From: Arthrobacter sp. StoSoilB22
GTDB lineage: Bacteria > Actinomycetota > Actinomycetes > Actinomycetales > Micrococcaceae
Direction: 5' to 3'
DNA length: 64,000 nucleotides
NCBI RefSeq assembly: GCF_019977315.1
Contig: NZ_AP024652.1
Span: 4,030,001-4,094,000 of the forward strand
Both the position numbers and the translations under genes were made by a program. Shown here in pieces: positions 34,194 through 41,851 of this stretch; position 1 is the first letter of the stretch, and the number at the start of each line of letters is the position of its first letter. The notes under the pieces were generated by a model that did no database searches, was not told where the DNA came from, and was given only the letters and a program-made list of their open reading frames with translations.

Positions 34194-35017
34194 TTCTGGT
34201 CCTGACGTTCGTAGGGGATCTTTTCGCCGGCTTCGATCGCCACCGGGAGCCGGTTTTCAGCTGGCGGCAAAGGGCAGGTGGCGAGGTCTGTGTAGGCGCA
34301 CGGCAGGTTCACGGCCCGGTTGAAGTCGAGCTGCACGGAGCCATCAGGGGCGGGAACCACGGACAGCGAGCGGTTGGCTGCGTAGGTGGTTTTGCCGGAG
34401 GTCTGGTCGGTGAACAGCACGGACAACGAGCCCGGTGCGTGCCCGTTGAATGCCGTCAGCGCCAATTCCTCACCGGCCAGCTTGAAACGGATCTCGCCCG
34501 GGGCTTCGTAGACGTGCTGGATACCTTCGACGGCGGCACCCACCGTGGTGGGGCGCGGCGCTTCAAACGGGACAAAAGTTCCAGCCACGGCATATGCCGC
34601 GTTGGGTGTGTAGGCGGGCGTCCCCTGGTAGTCCTGCAAGAGTTGATTGTCCGGGTTTCGCGGCCGGACGATGTACTCGCCGCCCCGCTTGGCCACCTCA
34701 ATCACGGTGCCGCCGGAGACCAGGTTGATCCCGCCGCGTTCCTCGATGGGACCGAATTCCAGCGGCTCTCCGGTGCTGAGTTCCACGCCGTCCAGCTGCA
34801 GGCTTTCGCCCGGTTCCAGGACAACGCGCACGACGTCGTCATCCGCACTCCAGGTTCCCGGCGCGCCTTCCAGGCGGGTCGCCTCGCTGCCGAGCCAGTG
34901 CAGGTGGGTGACCGCGAGGAAGCCGTGCGGGTGGGCGCGCTGGCGTTCGTGGGCGGCGTGCCACTCCTGCCATTCCTCGTCAAAGGATTCGAGTGCTGTT
35001 TCAGTATGCGTAGACAT
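34190..35017 (-). CDS. DUF1684 domain protein
   Basis: A 275-residue protein with the DUF1684 signature near its C-terminus (LDFNRAVNLPCAYTDLATC, followed by PLPPAENRLPVAIEAGEK). The biochemical role of this family is unknown; members often occur beside sulfur or monooxygenase genes. The start at 35017 has AGGAG eleven bases upstream and overlaps the end of the preceding oxidoreductase gene by 17 bases. A longer in-frame start (35152) would lie inside that gene. Position suggests a role in processing the imported compound or its oxidation product. Confidence 0.85.
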   Translation of the reverse strand: MSTHTETALESFDEEWQEWHAAHERQRAHPHGFLAVTHLHWLGSEATRLEGAPGTWSADDDVVRVVLEPGESLQLDGVELSTGEPLEFGPIEERGGINLVSGGTVIEVAKRGGEYIVRPRNPDNQLLQDYQGTPAYTPNAAYAVAGTFVPFEAPRPTTVGAAVEGIQHVYEAPGEIRFKLAGEELALTAFNGHAPGSLSVLFTDQTSGKTTYAANRSLSVVPAPDGSVQLDFNRAVNLPCAYTDLATCPLPPAENRLPVAIEAGEKIPYERQDQK

Positions 35018-36167
35018 GTGCGTTATCGCTCCTGTTGAAGGCATGGTCGGCTGTGACGGTTGCTGCTGCGTCCGGCTCGGTGGCCCCGGCAAATTCGGGT
35101 CGGCCACCGAACGGATCTTCGGCCTCCCACAGCGTGGTGGGTGCCGCGGCACGGACGGCCGGGATGACCTCCAGGGCGAAACGTTCCAGGATCTCCAGCT
35201 GCTGCTCGAAGGGCAGTGTAGTGGGCAAGGAGATCGACTGGAGATCGTGGGCGTACAACGAGTGGTAGCTGAGGATCTTGTCGATGACCTGCTCCGGGCT
35301 GCCTACCAGGGCGGGCCCCTCTGCCACGGCGTGCTGGATGTCGCGGAAGGGTGAGTTGTTGCCGGGGACGTTACGGCTGGCGGTGAGTCCTTCATAGACC
35401 GGGCCGTACTGGCGGATGGCTTCCTGCGTGGTGTCCGCGATGAAGACACCGCCGGCGCCGCTCCCCGAGCCAAGGTACTGGTGCCGGGGATCATGGCCGT
35501 GACGCTCGTACTCTTCGCGGTAGTGGTCGATCAGGACCTTGTAGTTCTCGCGGGGCTGGATCGCGTTGGCCGTGAACAACGGGTCTCCCCACTTGGCGGC
35601 GAGCGCAGCGGACGTCAGGGTTGTAGCCGAGCCGTGCCAAATCCGGGGCGACCCCGCGAAGGGGCGTGGCGTCGTCGTCGTTGGCTCGGTGAGCGCGGGC
35701 CTGAAGCGGCCGGACCAGGTGACGCTTTCCTTGCGCCACAGCGTGCGCAGCAGCGCGTACTTCTCAGCGAGCAGGTCCCACTGGTCATCCAGGGACAGGC
35801 CAAACAACGGGTACTGAAGAACCTCGTTGCCTTTGCCGATCACCAGTTCCAAGCGGCCACGGCTCAATTGGTCGATGGTGGCATAGTCCTCCGCCACACG
35901 TACGGGGTCCAGTACGGAGAGCACTGTGACGCCCGTTTGGAGGCGGATGCGGTTGGTGACGGCGGCGATCGCGGCGAGGACCGTCGTCGGGGAGGACGAG
36001 ACAAACTCACCGGCGTGGCGTTCCCCCACGGAGAAACTGTCGAAACCCAGTTCCTCGGCCCGTTTCGCCGACTCAACAACCTGGTTCAAGCGGTCAGCGG
36101 TTGAGACGATCTCCCCCGTCACCGGGTTCTTCAGGTGGGGAATGATGTCCAGGACTTGGAACTTCAT
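35001..36167 (-). CDS. LLM-class flavin-dependent oxidoreductase (YtmO/limonene-hydroxylase-like)
   Basis: A 388-residue single-component-type LLM protein (LGFDSFSVGERHAGEF, IRLQTGVTVLSVLDPVRVAEDYATID, GRLELVIGKGNE, GDPLFTANAIQPRENY). Its relatives include YtmO of the Bacillus sulfur-amino-acid operon. The start overlaps the binding-protein stop by four bases; the end overlaps DUF1684 by 17. The C-terminal ~45 residues after PFGGRP are a variable Ala/Thr-rich tail. With the NtaA-type enzyme it probably oxidises the substrate brought in by the ABC transporter. Confidence 0.9.
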   Translation of the reverse strand: MKFQVLDIIPHLKNPVTGEIVSTADRLNQVVESAKRAEELGFDSFSVGERHAGEFVSSSPTTVLAAIAAVTNRIRLQTGVTVLSVLDPVRVAEDYATIDQLSRGRLELVIGKGNEVLQYPLFGLSLDDQWDLLAEKYALLRTLWRKESVTWSGRFRPALTEPTTTTPRPFAGSPRIWHGSATTLTSAALAAKWGDPLFTANAIQPRENYKVLIDHYREEYERHGHDPRHQYLGSGSGAGGVFIADTTQEAIRQYGPVYEGLTASRNVPGNNSPFRDIQHAVAEGPALVGSPEQVIDKILSYHSLYAHDLQSISLPTTLPFEQQLEILERFALEVIPAVRAAAPTTLWEAEDPFGGRPEFAGATEPDAAATVTADHAFNRSDNAHVYAY

Positions 36168-37156
36168 TTGCCCGTACCAAAAGTAGCTTCGGTGACTGTC
36201 TTGGATTCGGGGATGGCTTCCTCGGAGAGGCCCCAGCGCTCCAGGACCTTGCCGTAGGAGCCGTCCTTGACGGTGGAGTTCAGGGCGTCCGTGATGGCCG
36301 GAGCCAGACCGTTGCCCTTGAGGGTGGTGGCGGCAACGAGTGTTTCCGCGGGCCAGCCGGCGTTGACCTTGCCCACAACTTTGAGGTCATCACGGGTGTT
36401 CTCGCGGTAGGTCACCGACGGGTACGGTGCCAGGTTCAGGTCGGTGCGGCCCGAGGACAGCGCCAGGATGGTGTCGGCGTCGGAGGAGTAGTACTGCAAG
36501 GTGGCCGGTGCCTTGCCCTTGGCTTCGAGCTCCTTGTTCCAGGCCAACAGGATCTTCTCCTGGTTGGTGCCGGAGCCCACGGAGATCTTCAGTCCGGAAA
36601 TGTCATCCGAGCCCTTGATGTCGTACGTGGAGCTCTTCTTCGCTTCGAAGCCCATGTACGCCGCCCGGTAGGTGGAGAAATCAAACAGCTTCACTCGAGC
36701 TGCGTTGATGCCCACGTTGGAGAAAACGGCTTCAAAATCACCGGACTGTGTCTTGAGCGGCCAGTTCTCCCAGGACGTCACTTGAAGGTCCAGTTCCAGC
36801 CCGAGCTTGTCCGCCACAAGTTGGGCAATGTCCACCTCAACGCCGATCGGAGTCTTGTCGTCCGTGGCATGGAAGGACAGCGGGATGGAACCCGCGGTGG
36901 TGGCTACCGTCAGCTTGCCGTCCTTGGCGATGGCCGCAGGAACAGTGGCGGCTGCGGCCGCGTCTTTCTCGCCGCGGATCCGGTTCTGATCCACGGACGT
37001 GTTGTAAACAATCCCGTTCTTGGCAGCTTCGGACTCCGGCTGGGCTGCCGACGCTCCAGGATCGGAGCACCCGGCCAGCACGGGAAGCACGACGGCGGGA
37101 AGTACAGCGAGTGCCAGGATCTTGTGTTTCTTGGTGGAGCTGGTGGTGCGAAGCAT
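36164..37156 (-). CDS. amino-acid-type ABC substrate-binding lipoprotein
   Basis: A 330-residue family 3 solute-binding lipoprotein with lipobox LAGC at 27-30 (Cys30). Its lobes are marked by DGKLTVATTAGSIPLSF, FEAVFSNVGINAARVKLFDFS and ILALSSGRTDLNLAPY. It lies between the ATPase gene and the LLM gene in the operon and is the cognate receptor of the importer. A polar or sulfur amino acid is the likely ligand class, but the ligand cannot be read from the sequence. It is a clear paralogue of the orphan lipoprotein at 27030-28022. Confidence 0.93.
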   Translation of the reverse strand: MLRTTSSTKKHKILALAVLPAVVLPVLAGCSDPGASAAQPESEAAKNGIVYNTSVDQNRIRGEKDAAAAATVPAAIAKDGKLTVATTAGSIPLSFHATDDKTPIGVEVDIAQLVADKLGLELDLQVTSWENWPLKTQSGDFEAVFSNVGINAARVKLFDFSTYRAAYMGFEAKKSSTYDIKGSDDISGLKISVGSGTNQEKILLAWNKELEAKGKAPATLQYYSSDADTILALSSGRTDLNLAPYPSVTYRENTRDDLKVVGKVNAGWPAETLVAATTLKGNGLAPAITDALNSTVKDGSYGKVLERWGLSEEAIPESKTVTEATFGTGK

Positions 37157-37165
37157 AGGGGTGTC

Positions 37166-38077
37166 CTAGATGTTGAAAGCTGGTTCGATGACTTTGGAGA
37201 AGAAGCTGCGGGTGCGTTCCTCGCGGGGGTTGGCGAAGATGTCCTGCGGTGTGCCGGACTCCACAATCTGGCCCTGGTCCATGAACACCACGGTGTCCGC
37301 CACATCCCGGGCGAAACCCATCTCATGGGTCACCACAATCAGCGTGGTGCCGGACTTGGCGAGTTCGCGGATAACGTCCAGAACCTCGTTGACGAGCTCA
37401 GGGTCCAGCGCGGACGTGGGCTCATCAAACAGGAGAATCTTGGGGTCCAATGCAAGAGCCCGGGCAATCGCGACTCGCTGCTGCTGGCCGCCGGAAAGCT
37501 GGCGGGGGTACGCATCAGCGCGATCCTTCAGACCCACGCGGTCCAGGAGTTCCAAGCCGCGCTTCCGGGCCTCGGCCTTGGAACGCTTCTGGGCCACAAT
37601 CGGCGCCTCGATCACGTTCTCCAGCGCCGTGAGGTGCGGAAACAGGTTGAAACTCTGGAACACCATGCCAATGTGGGTGCGCTGCTTGAGGATGTCCTTT
37701 TCACGCAGCTCGTGGAGCTTGTTGCCGCGGACCTCGTAGCCCACCAGTTCGCCGTCGATGGTGATGTAACCGCCGTCGACTTTTTCCAAGTGGTTGATGG
37801 TGCGCAGCAGGGTGGACTTGCCGGAGCCTGACGGGCCAACAATCACGGCCACACCACCCGGCGGGACGGATAAGGAAACACCCTTGAGAACCTCGGTGGC
37901 GCCAAAGGACTTCCGGACATTCGTGATGTCCACCTGCCCGCGGGTTGCTGCCCTGTTCACCGTGGCGGGCTGGGCCGCCGTCGTGCCTTCAGCAGAAGCG
38001 GCCGAAGCGGCAGCCTGCTTTTCCTCTGCGACCTTTGCCGCCGTTGCGGATTCTTTGCGTGCAGCAATAATGCTCAT
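37166..38077 (-). CDS. ABC transporter ATP-binding protein, polar amino acid type
   Basis: A 303-residue ATPase with Walker A GPSGSGKST, Q-loop FQSFNLFPH, signature LSGGQQQR, Walker B ILLFDEPTSALDP and the H-loop THEMG, all as in GlnQ/TcyN-type importers. An Ala/Glu-rich N-terminal extension of about 45 residues before VDITNVRKSFG is longer than usual. Its ATG overlaps the permease stop by four bases and the binding-protein gene follows after nine. Confidence 0.95.
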   Translation of the reverse strand: MSIIAARKESATAAKVAEEKQAAASAASAEGTTAAQPATVNRAATRGQVDITNVRKSFGATEVLKGVSLSVPPGGVAVIVGPSGSGKSTLLRTINHLEKVDGGYITIDGELVGYEVRGNKLHELREKDILKQRTHIGMVFQSFNLFPHLTALENVIEAPIVAQKRSKAEARKRGLELLDRVGLKDRADAYPRQLSGGQQQRVAIARALALDPKILLFDEPTSALDPELVNEVLDVIRELAKSGTTLIVVTHEMGFARDVADTVVFMDQGQIVESGTPQDIFANPREERTRSFFSKVIEPAFNI

Positions 38078-39039
38078 CGGGCGTCCTTCGTGGGAGAGGC
38101 AGCAACGTGGGTGGTGAAGAACTTACGGGCCTTCTGCAAGGGAGTGAGCGGAAGGGTCCGCAGGGCGCCCTTGGAGAAGTGGCGTTCGATGTAGTACTGG
38201 AAAACGCTCAGCACCGAGGTGATCACCACGTACCAGAGCGTGGCCACCAGCAGCAGCGGAAGCACTTGCTGGGTCCGGTTGTAGATGACCTGCACCGTGT
38301 AGAAGAGCTCCGAGTAGGCCAGTACGTAAACGATCGACGTTCCCTTGACCAGGCCGATGATCTCGTTGAACGCGTTGGGCAGGATGGCGCGCATCGCCTG
38401 GGGAAGCACGATCCTGGTGGAACGCTTCCACGCCGGGATGCCCAAGGCTGAGGCAGCTTCGAGCTGGCCCTGGTCCACGGAGAGGATGCCACCACGGATG
38501 ATTTCGGCAGAGTAGGCCGCCTGGTTCAGCGTGAGTCCCAGGACAGCTGCGGCGAACTGGCTGATGAGCGTGGTGGTCTGGGCCTCGAAGAAGCGGACGT
38601 CCGTGAAGGGGATGCCCAGGCTGATCTTCTCGTAGAGGTAGCCCAGGTTGTACCAGAGCAGGAGCTGGACCAACAGTGGAGTGGAGCGGAAAATCCAGGA
38701 GAACGTCCATGACACCGAGACCAGCAGCGGTGAGGCGGACAAGCGCATGAGGGCCAGAATGAATCCGAGGACGAAACCCAGGACGCCGGAAATGGCCGTG
38801 AGCTTGAGGGTTTCGATCAGTCCATTGACCACGGACTGCGCGGTGAACCATTCGGCCACCACTCCCCACTCCCAGCGCGGGTTGGTGACCAGCGACCACG
38901 CGATGGCTGCGACGCCGGCAGCCACCAGCACGGTGCCCACCCAACGCCAGGGATGCCGGGCGGGTACCAGCTGGTAGTCGGAGTAATCCGGGGTGGGCGG
39001 TGCAGTTTCCGCCGTGGCAGGCGGTGCGATTGCACTCAT
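38074..39039 (-). CDS. ABC transporter permease, polar amino acid type
   Basis: A 321-residue permease with about five or six membrane segments. It has the GlnP/HisM-type core (TLKLTAISGVLGFVLGFILAL, SWIFRSTPLLVQLLLWYN) and the EAA loop (EAASALGIPAWKRSTRIVLPQAMRAILP). With only one permease gene, a homodimer is expected. The ATG at 39039 has GAGGT upstream; an in-frame start at 39051 is less likely. First gene of the operon that ends at 31773, divergent from the FAD/NAD(P)-binding protein gene. Confidence 0.94.
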   Translation of the reverse strand: MSAIAPPATAETAPPTPDYSDYQLVPARHPWRWVGTVLVAAGVAAIAWSLVTNPRWEWGVVAEWFTAQSVVNGLIETLKLTAISGVLGFVLGFILALMRLSASPLLVSVSWTFSWIFRSTPLLVQLLLWYNLGYLYEKISLGIPFTDVRFFEAQTTTLISQFAAAVLGLTLNQAAYSAEIIRGGILSVDQGQLEAASALGIPAWKRSTRIVLPQAMRAILPNAFNEIIGLVKGTSIVYVLAYSELFYTVQVIYNRTQQVLPLLLVATLWYVVITSVLSVFQYYIERHFSKGALRTLPLTPLQKARKFFTTHVAASPTKDAR

Positions 39040-39093
39040 GCGCCACCTCATTTCAGATCGGTTGTTGTCTATCGGATGGCTGCCAATCTAGGG

Positions 39094-39151
39094 CCGCGCG
39101 AAACCCGGCAGCAAGGCGGGAATTTGCACTTCTTCACTGGACTTCGCGCGG
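39094..39151. promoter_or_regulatory. inverted repeat in the divergent control region of the importer/monooxygenase operon
   Basis: CCGCGCGAA (39094-39102) and TTCGCGCGG (39143-39151) are a perfect 9-bp inverted repeat 40 bases apart, with CCCGGC/GCCGGG complementarity next to it. In the 5' leader of the importer operon (minus strand) it could fold into a stable stem. No known riboswitch is recognised. Confidence 0.35.
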
Positions 39152-39187
39152 CTTCGCCGGGGTTCGCACAGCGTCACAATCCTCGTC

Positions 39188-39235
39188 ATGAAGCGCCATA
39201 TGCGTCCTGATTTTGCGCGCCATAACGCTGCGTGA
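39188..39235 (+). CDS. possible 15-residue leaderless leader ORF
   Basis: ATG (39188) to TGA (39235) encodes MKRHMRPDFARHNAA. CACAAT (39175-39180) lies seven bases before the ATG, as in leaderless starts elsewhere in this window. Arg/His make up six of 15 residues. It lies 90 bases before the FAD/NAD(P)-binding protein gene. It could be a sensing leader peptide, but its short length and weak -35 leave chance as a real alternative. Confidence 0.25.
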   Translation: MKRHMRPDFARHNAA

Positions 39236-39327
39236 CGTGTGGTGAACGGCGGTTACCGGCGCCTCGACCCGCAGCCTGCCTGGTCCTTAGATTGGGCATC
39301 ACCAACCACTGTTTTTCAGGAGATCCC

Positions 39328-41280
39328 ATGCCGTCACGAGTACCCGCCATCGCCTTCATCGGCGGCGGCCCACGCACTGCCGGTGTCCTGGAACGGCTAG
39401 CTGCAAACCGTCCCGAACTGTTCGACCGTCCCCTGCACATCCATGTGATCGACCCCCATGAACCGGGTTCCGGGAGGATCTGGCGCTATGACCAGGATCC
39501 CGGGCTGCTGCTGAACTCCACGGCTGCGGATGTCACCATGTTCACCGATGCCTCGGTGGCCTGCGATGGGCCTTCCGTTGACGGGCCCGGGCTTTCCACC
39601 TGGGCGGCAGGCGTGCTGGATGGCACCATCCGCGATGTTCCGGCGCTGGAGCCGCACCTGCTGGACCAGCTCCGCTTGCTAACCCCTTCGTCCTTTCCTA
39701 CCCGGCAACTGCAGAGCAAGTACCTTGAGTGGTTCTTCCGCCGGGCCGTGAGCAATCTTGGCCCCGAGGTCACGGTGACCGTCCACCGCGACACAGCCAC
39801 CGGCGTCGAGCGCTTCTCGGACGGCCAGGCTGCTTCCGGCCCGCACCACGACGGTGCGCACCGTGTGCGGCTGGCTTCCGGCGACGAGGTGGTTGCCGAC
39901 GTCGTGGTTTACGCGCTGGGCCACACCGATTCCCTGACGGATCCCGAATCTGCCCGCCACAGCGAGTTCGCTGCCCGGCACGGCGGGTTCCATGCGCCGC
40001 CGTCGTACACCACGGACGTGGACTACTCCACGATTGAAGCCGGGCAGGACGTGATCGTCTCCGGCATGGGACTCGCCTTCGTGGACCTGCTGGTGCTGTT
40101 GTTTGAGGGCCGTGGCGGCCGCTTTGAAGAAAGGCCCGACGGCGAGCTGGACTATGTGCCCTCCGGTGCCGAGCCGCGGGTCTGGGCAGGGTCACGACGC
40201 GGTGTGCCGTACCACTCCAAGATCTCCTCCGCTCTGCGCGGGGAGCCGGTATCCCGTCCGCGATACTTCACCGACGAGGCCATTGACGCTTTGCTGGCCA
40301 CGCATCAGGAACTCGATTTCCGCACCCACCTGTGGCCGTTGATCGCCAAGGACGCCGGTTATGCGTACTACCGCGAGCTGTTCACAGGCTATCCCTCGCG
40401 GGTGCTGGGAACGTGGGCCGACTTTGAGTCGCGCCTCGACGCCGTTGATTGGTACAGCGCTGCCAGGGAAGAGCTGGCGGCCTACTCCGTGCCTGACCCT
40501 GCACTGCGCCTGGACCTCGAAAAGCTGGACCACCCCCTGAGCGGCTGCGCTTTCGCCGATCATGAAACCGTCCAGCGCTCCGTGGCCGCCTACATCCAGA
40601 ACGACCTGAACCTCAGGACCAGCCCGGATCACTCCGAAACCCTCGCACTGTTCACGGCGCTGTTGTACGTGTACATGGACTTGGGGCGTTTGGTTCCGCA
40701 AGACCGGCTCAACGCGCGCTCCCAGCAGACCATCCACGGTTGGTGGCACGGCTTCTTCAGTTTCGTGGACTCGGGCCCGCCCGCGCACCGGCTCCGCGAA
40801 ATGCTCGCGCTACACAGGGCCGGGCTCTTGAAGTTCCTGGGCCCCGGCATGTGGGTCCGCGCCGACGAATCCGTTGGCAGGTTCGTTGCCGGGACGTTCC
40901 AGTCGCCCGTGGTGGTGGATGCTTCTGCATACATTGAGGCTCGGCTGCCTTCCGCGTCCGTAGAACGTTCAGCGAATCCCGCCTTGGCTGACCTGCACCA
41001 CTCCGGATGGGGTACTGAGCAAAGGCTCCTCACCTCCGAGGGCGCCCACTCCACAGGCAAGCTCCTGGTCTCCGGGAATCACCAGGTCCTGTCCCCTGTT
41101 GGAACTCCACAGGAGGGTTTGTTCGCGGTGGGACCGTGGACGTCCGGTTGGGGTGCGGGGGCGTTTGCCCGTCCCAACACCAACGCAGCACCCTTCAGGG
41201 AAAACGACGCCCTGGCACGCCGCATCCTCTCCACGGTTGCCGCCACCCACCCAACTGAGTCGCAGTTGAGCGCGTTTTGA
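39328..41280 (+). CDS. FAD/NAD(P)-binding protein (HpyO-like)
   Basis: A 650-residue protein with an N-terminal Rossmann motif IAFIGGGPRTAGVLERL, the HVIDPHEPGSGRIWR strand, and a second nucleotide-binding-type segment VIVSGMGLAFVDLLVLL, as in the FAD-NAD(P)-binding family related to HpyO. The reaction is unknown; relatives are flavin hydroxylases or oxidases. AGGAG five bases before the ATG (39328) fixes the start. Divergent from the importer/monooxygenase operon, with a GNAT gene 43 bases downstream. A link to sulfur-compound oxidation is inferred from position only. Confidence 0.8.
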   Translation: MPSRVPAIAFIGGGPRTAGVLERLAANRPELFDRPLHIHVIDPHEPGSGRIWRYDQDPGLLLNSTAADVTMFTDASVACDGPSVDGPGLSTWAAGVLDGTIRDVPALEPHLLDQLRLLTPSSFPTRQLQSKYLEWFFRRAVSNLGPEVTVTVHRDTATGVERFSDGQAASGPHHDGAHRVRLASGDEVVADVVVYALGHTDSLTDPESARHSEFAARHGGFHAPPSYTTDVDYSTIEAGQDVIVSGMGLAFVDLLVLLFEGRGGRFEERPDGELDYVPSGAEPRVWAGSRRGVPYHSKISSALRGEPVSRPRYFTDEAIDALLATHQELDFRTHLWPLIAKDAGYAYYRELFTGYPSRVLGTWADFESRLDAVDWYSAAREELAAYSVPDPALRLDLEKLDHPLSGCAFADHETVQRSVAAYIQNDLNLRTSPDHSETLALFTALLYVYMDLGRLVPQDRLNARSQQTIHGWWHGFFSFVDSGPPAHRLREMLALHRAGLLKFLGPGMWVRADESVGRFVAGTFQSPVVVDASAYIEARLPSASVERSANPALADLHHSGWGTEQRLLTSEGAHSTGKLLVSGNHQVLSPVGTPQEGLFAVGPWTSGWGAGAFARPNTNAAPFRENDALARRILSTVAATHPTESQLSAF

Positions 41281-41323
41281 CACAGCTGCTACCTACTTGG
41301 GATCCACCTACGAAAGGCCTGAC

Positions 41324-41842
41324 ATGACCACCACGCCCACCCTGCCGACGTCAGGCCTGACCGTCCTCAGCCTGCCCATGCGCGACCCCCGGGTACGCCC
41401 GCTCCTGGACGAGCTCGCCGTCGAATACAACACCCGCTACGGGGACCTGTTCAGCAGCGAAGGAGCGGCCGAGGAACTGAACCGCTACCCGGCAGAAGAG
41501 TTCGCCGCCCCGCACGGCGCCCTGATCATCATTCAGGAAAACGGCGAGTCCGTGGCTGGCGGCGCGTTCCGCCGCTACGACTCCCACACCGCCGAACTGA
41601 AACGGATCTGGACGCACTCAGCCCATCGCCGTCGCGGTTTGGCACGGCTGGTGCTGACCGAACTGGAAAATGAGGCTCGACGCCGGGGCTACCGAAAGCT
41701 CTACCTCACCACCGGGCCGCGACAGCCGGAGGCCAAAAACCTCTACCTCGCCACCGGCTACAAAGCACTGTTCGATCTCGCCGCAGACCCCGAGGAAATC
41801 AAGCATTTGGCCTTCAGCAAGGATCTTGCCGAGCAGGGCTAA
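41324..41842 (+). CDS. GNAT-family N-acetyltransferase
   Basis: A 172-residue acetyltransferase (IWTHSAHRRRGLARLVLTELE for CoA binding, then AKNLYLATGYKAL). GAAAGG lies before the ATG at 41324, and it follows the FAD/NAD(P) gene by 43 bases, probably in one transcript. In Bacillus, breakdown of S-modified cysteines uses an N-acetyltransferase before monooxygenation, so a similar role beside the importer/monooxygenase operon is a reasonable but untested guess. Confidence 0.85.
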   Translation: MTTTPTLPTSGLTVLSLPMRDPRVRPLLDELAVEYNTRYGDLFSSEGAAEELNRYPAEEFAAPHGALIIIQENGESVAGGAFRRYDSHTAELKRIWTHSAHRRRGLARLVLTELENEARRRGYRKLYLTTGPRQPEAKNLYLATGYKALFDLAADPEEIKHLAFSKDLAEQG

Positions 41843-41851
41843 GCTATCCGC

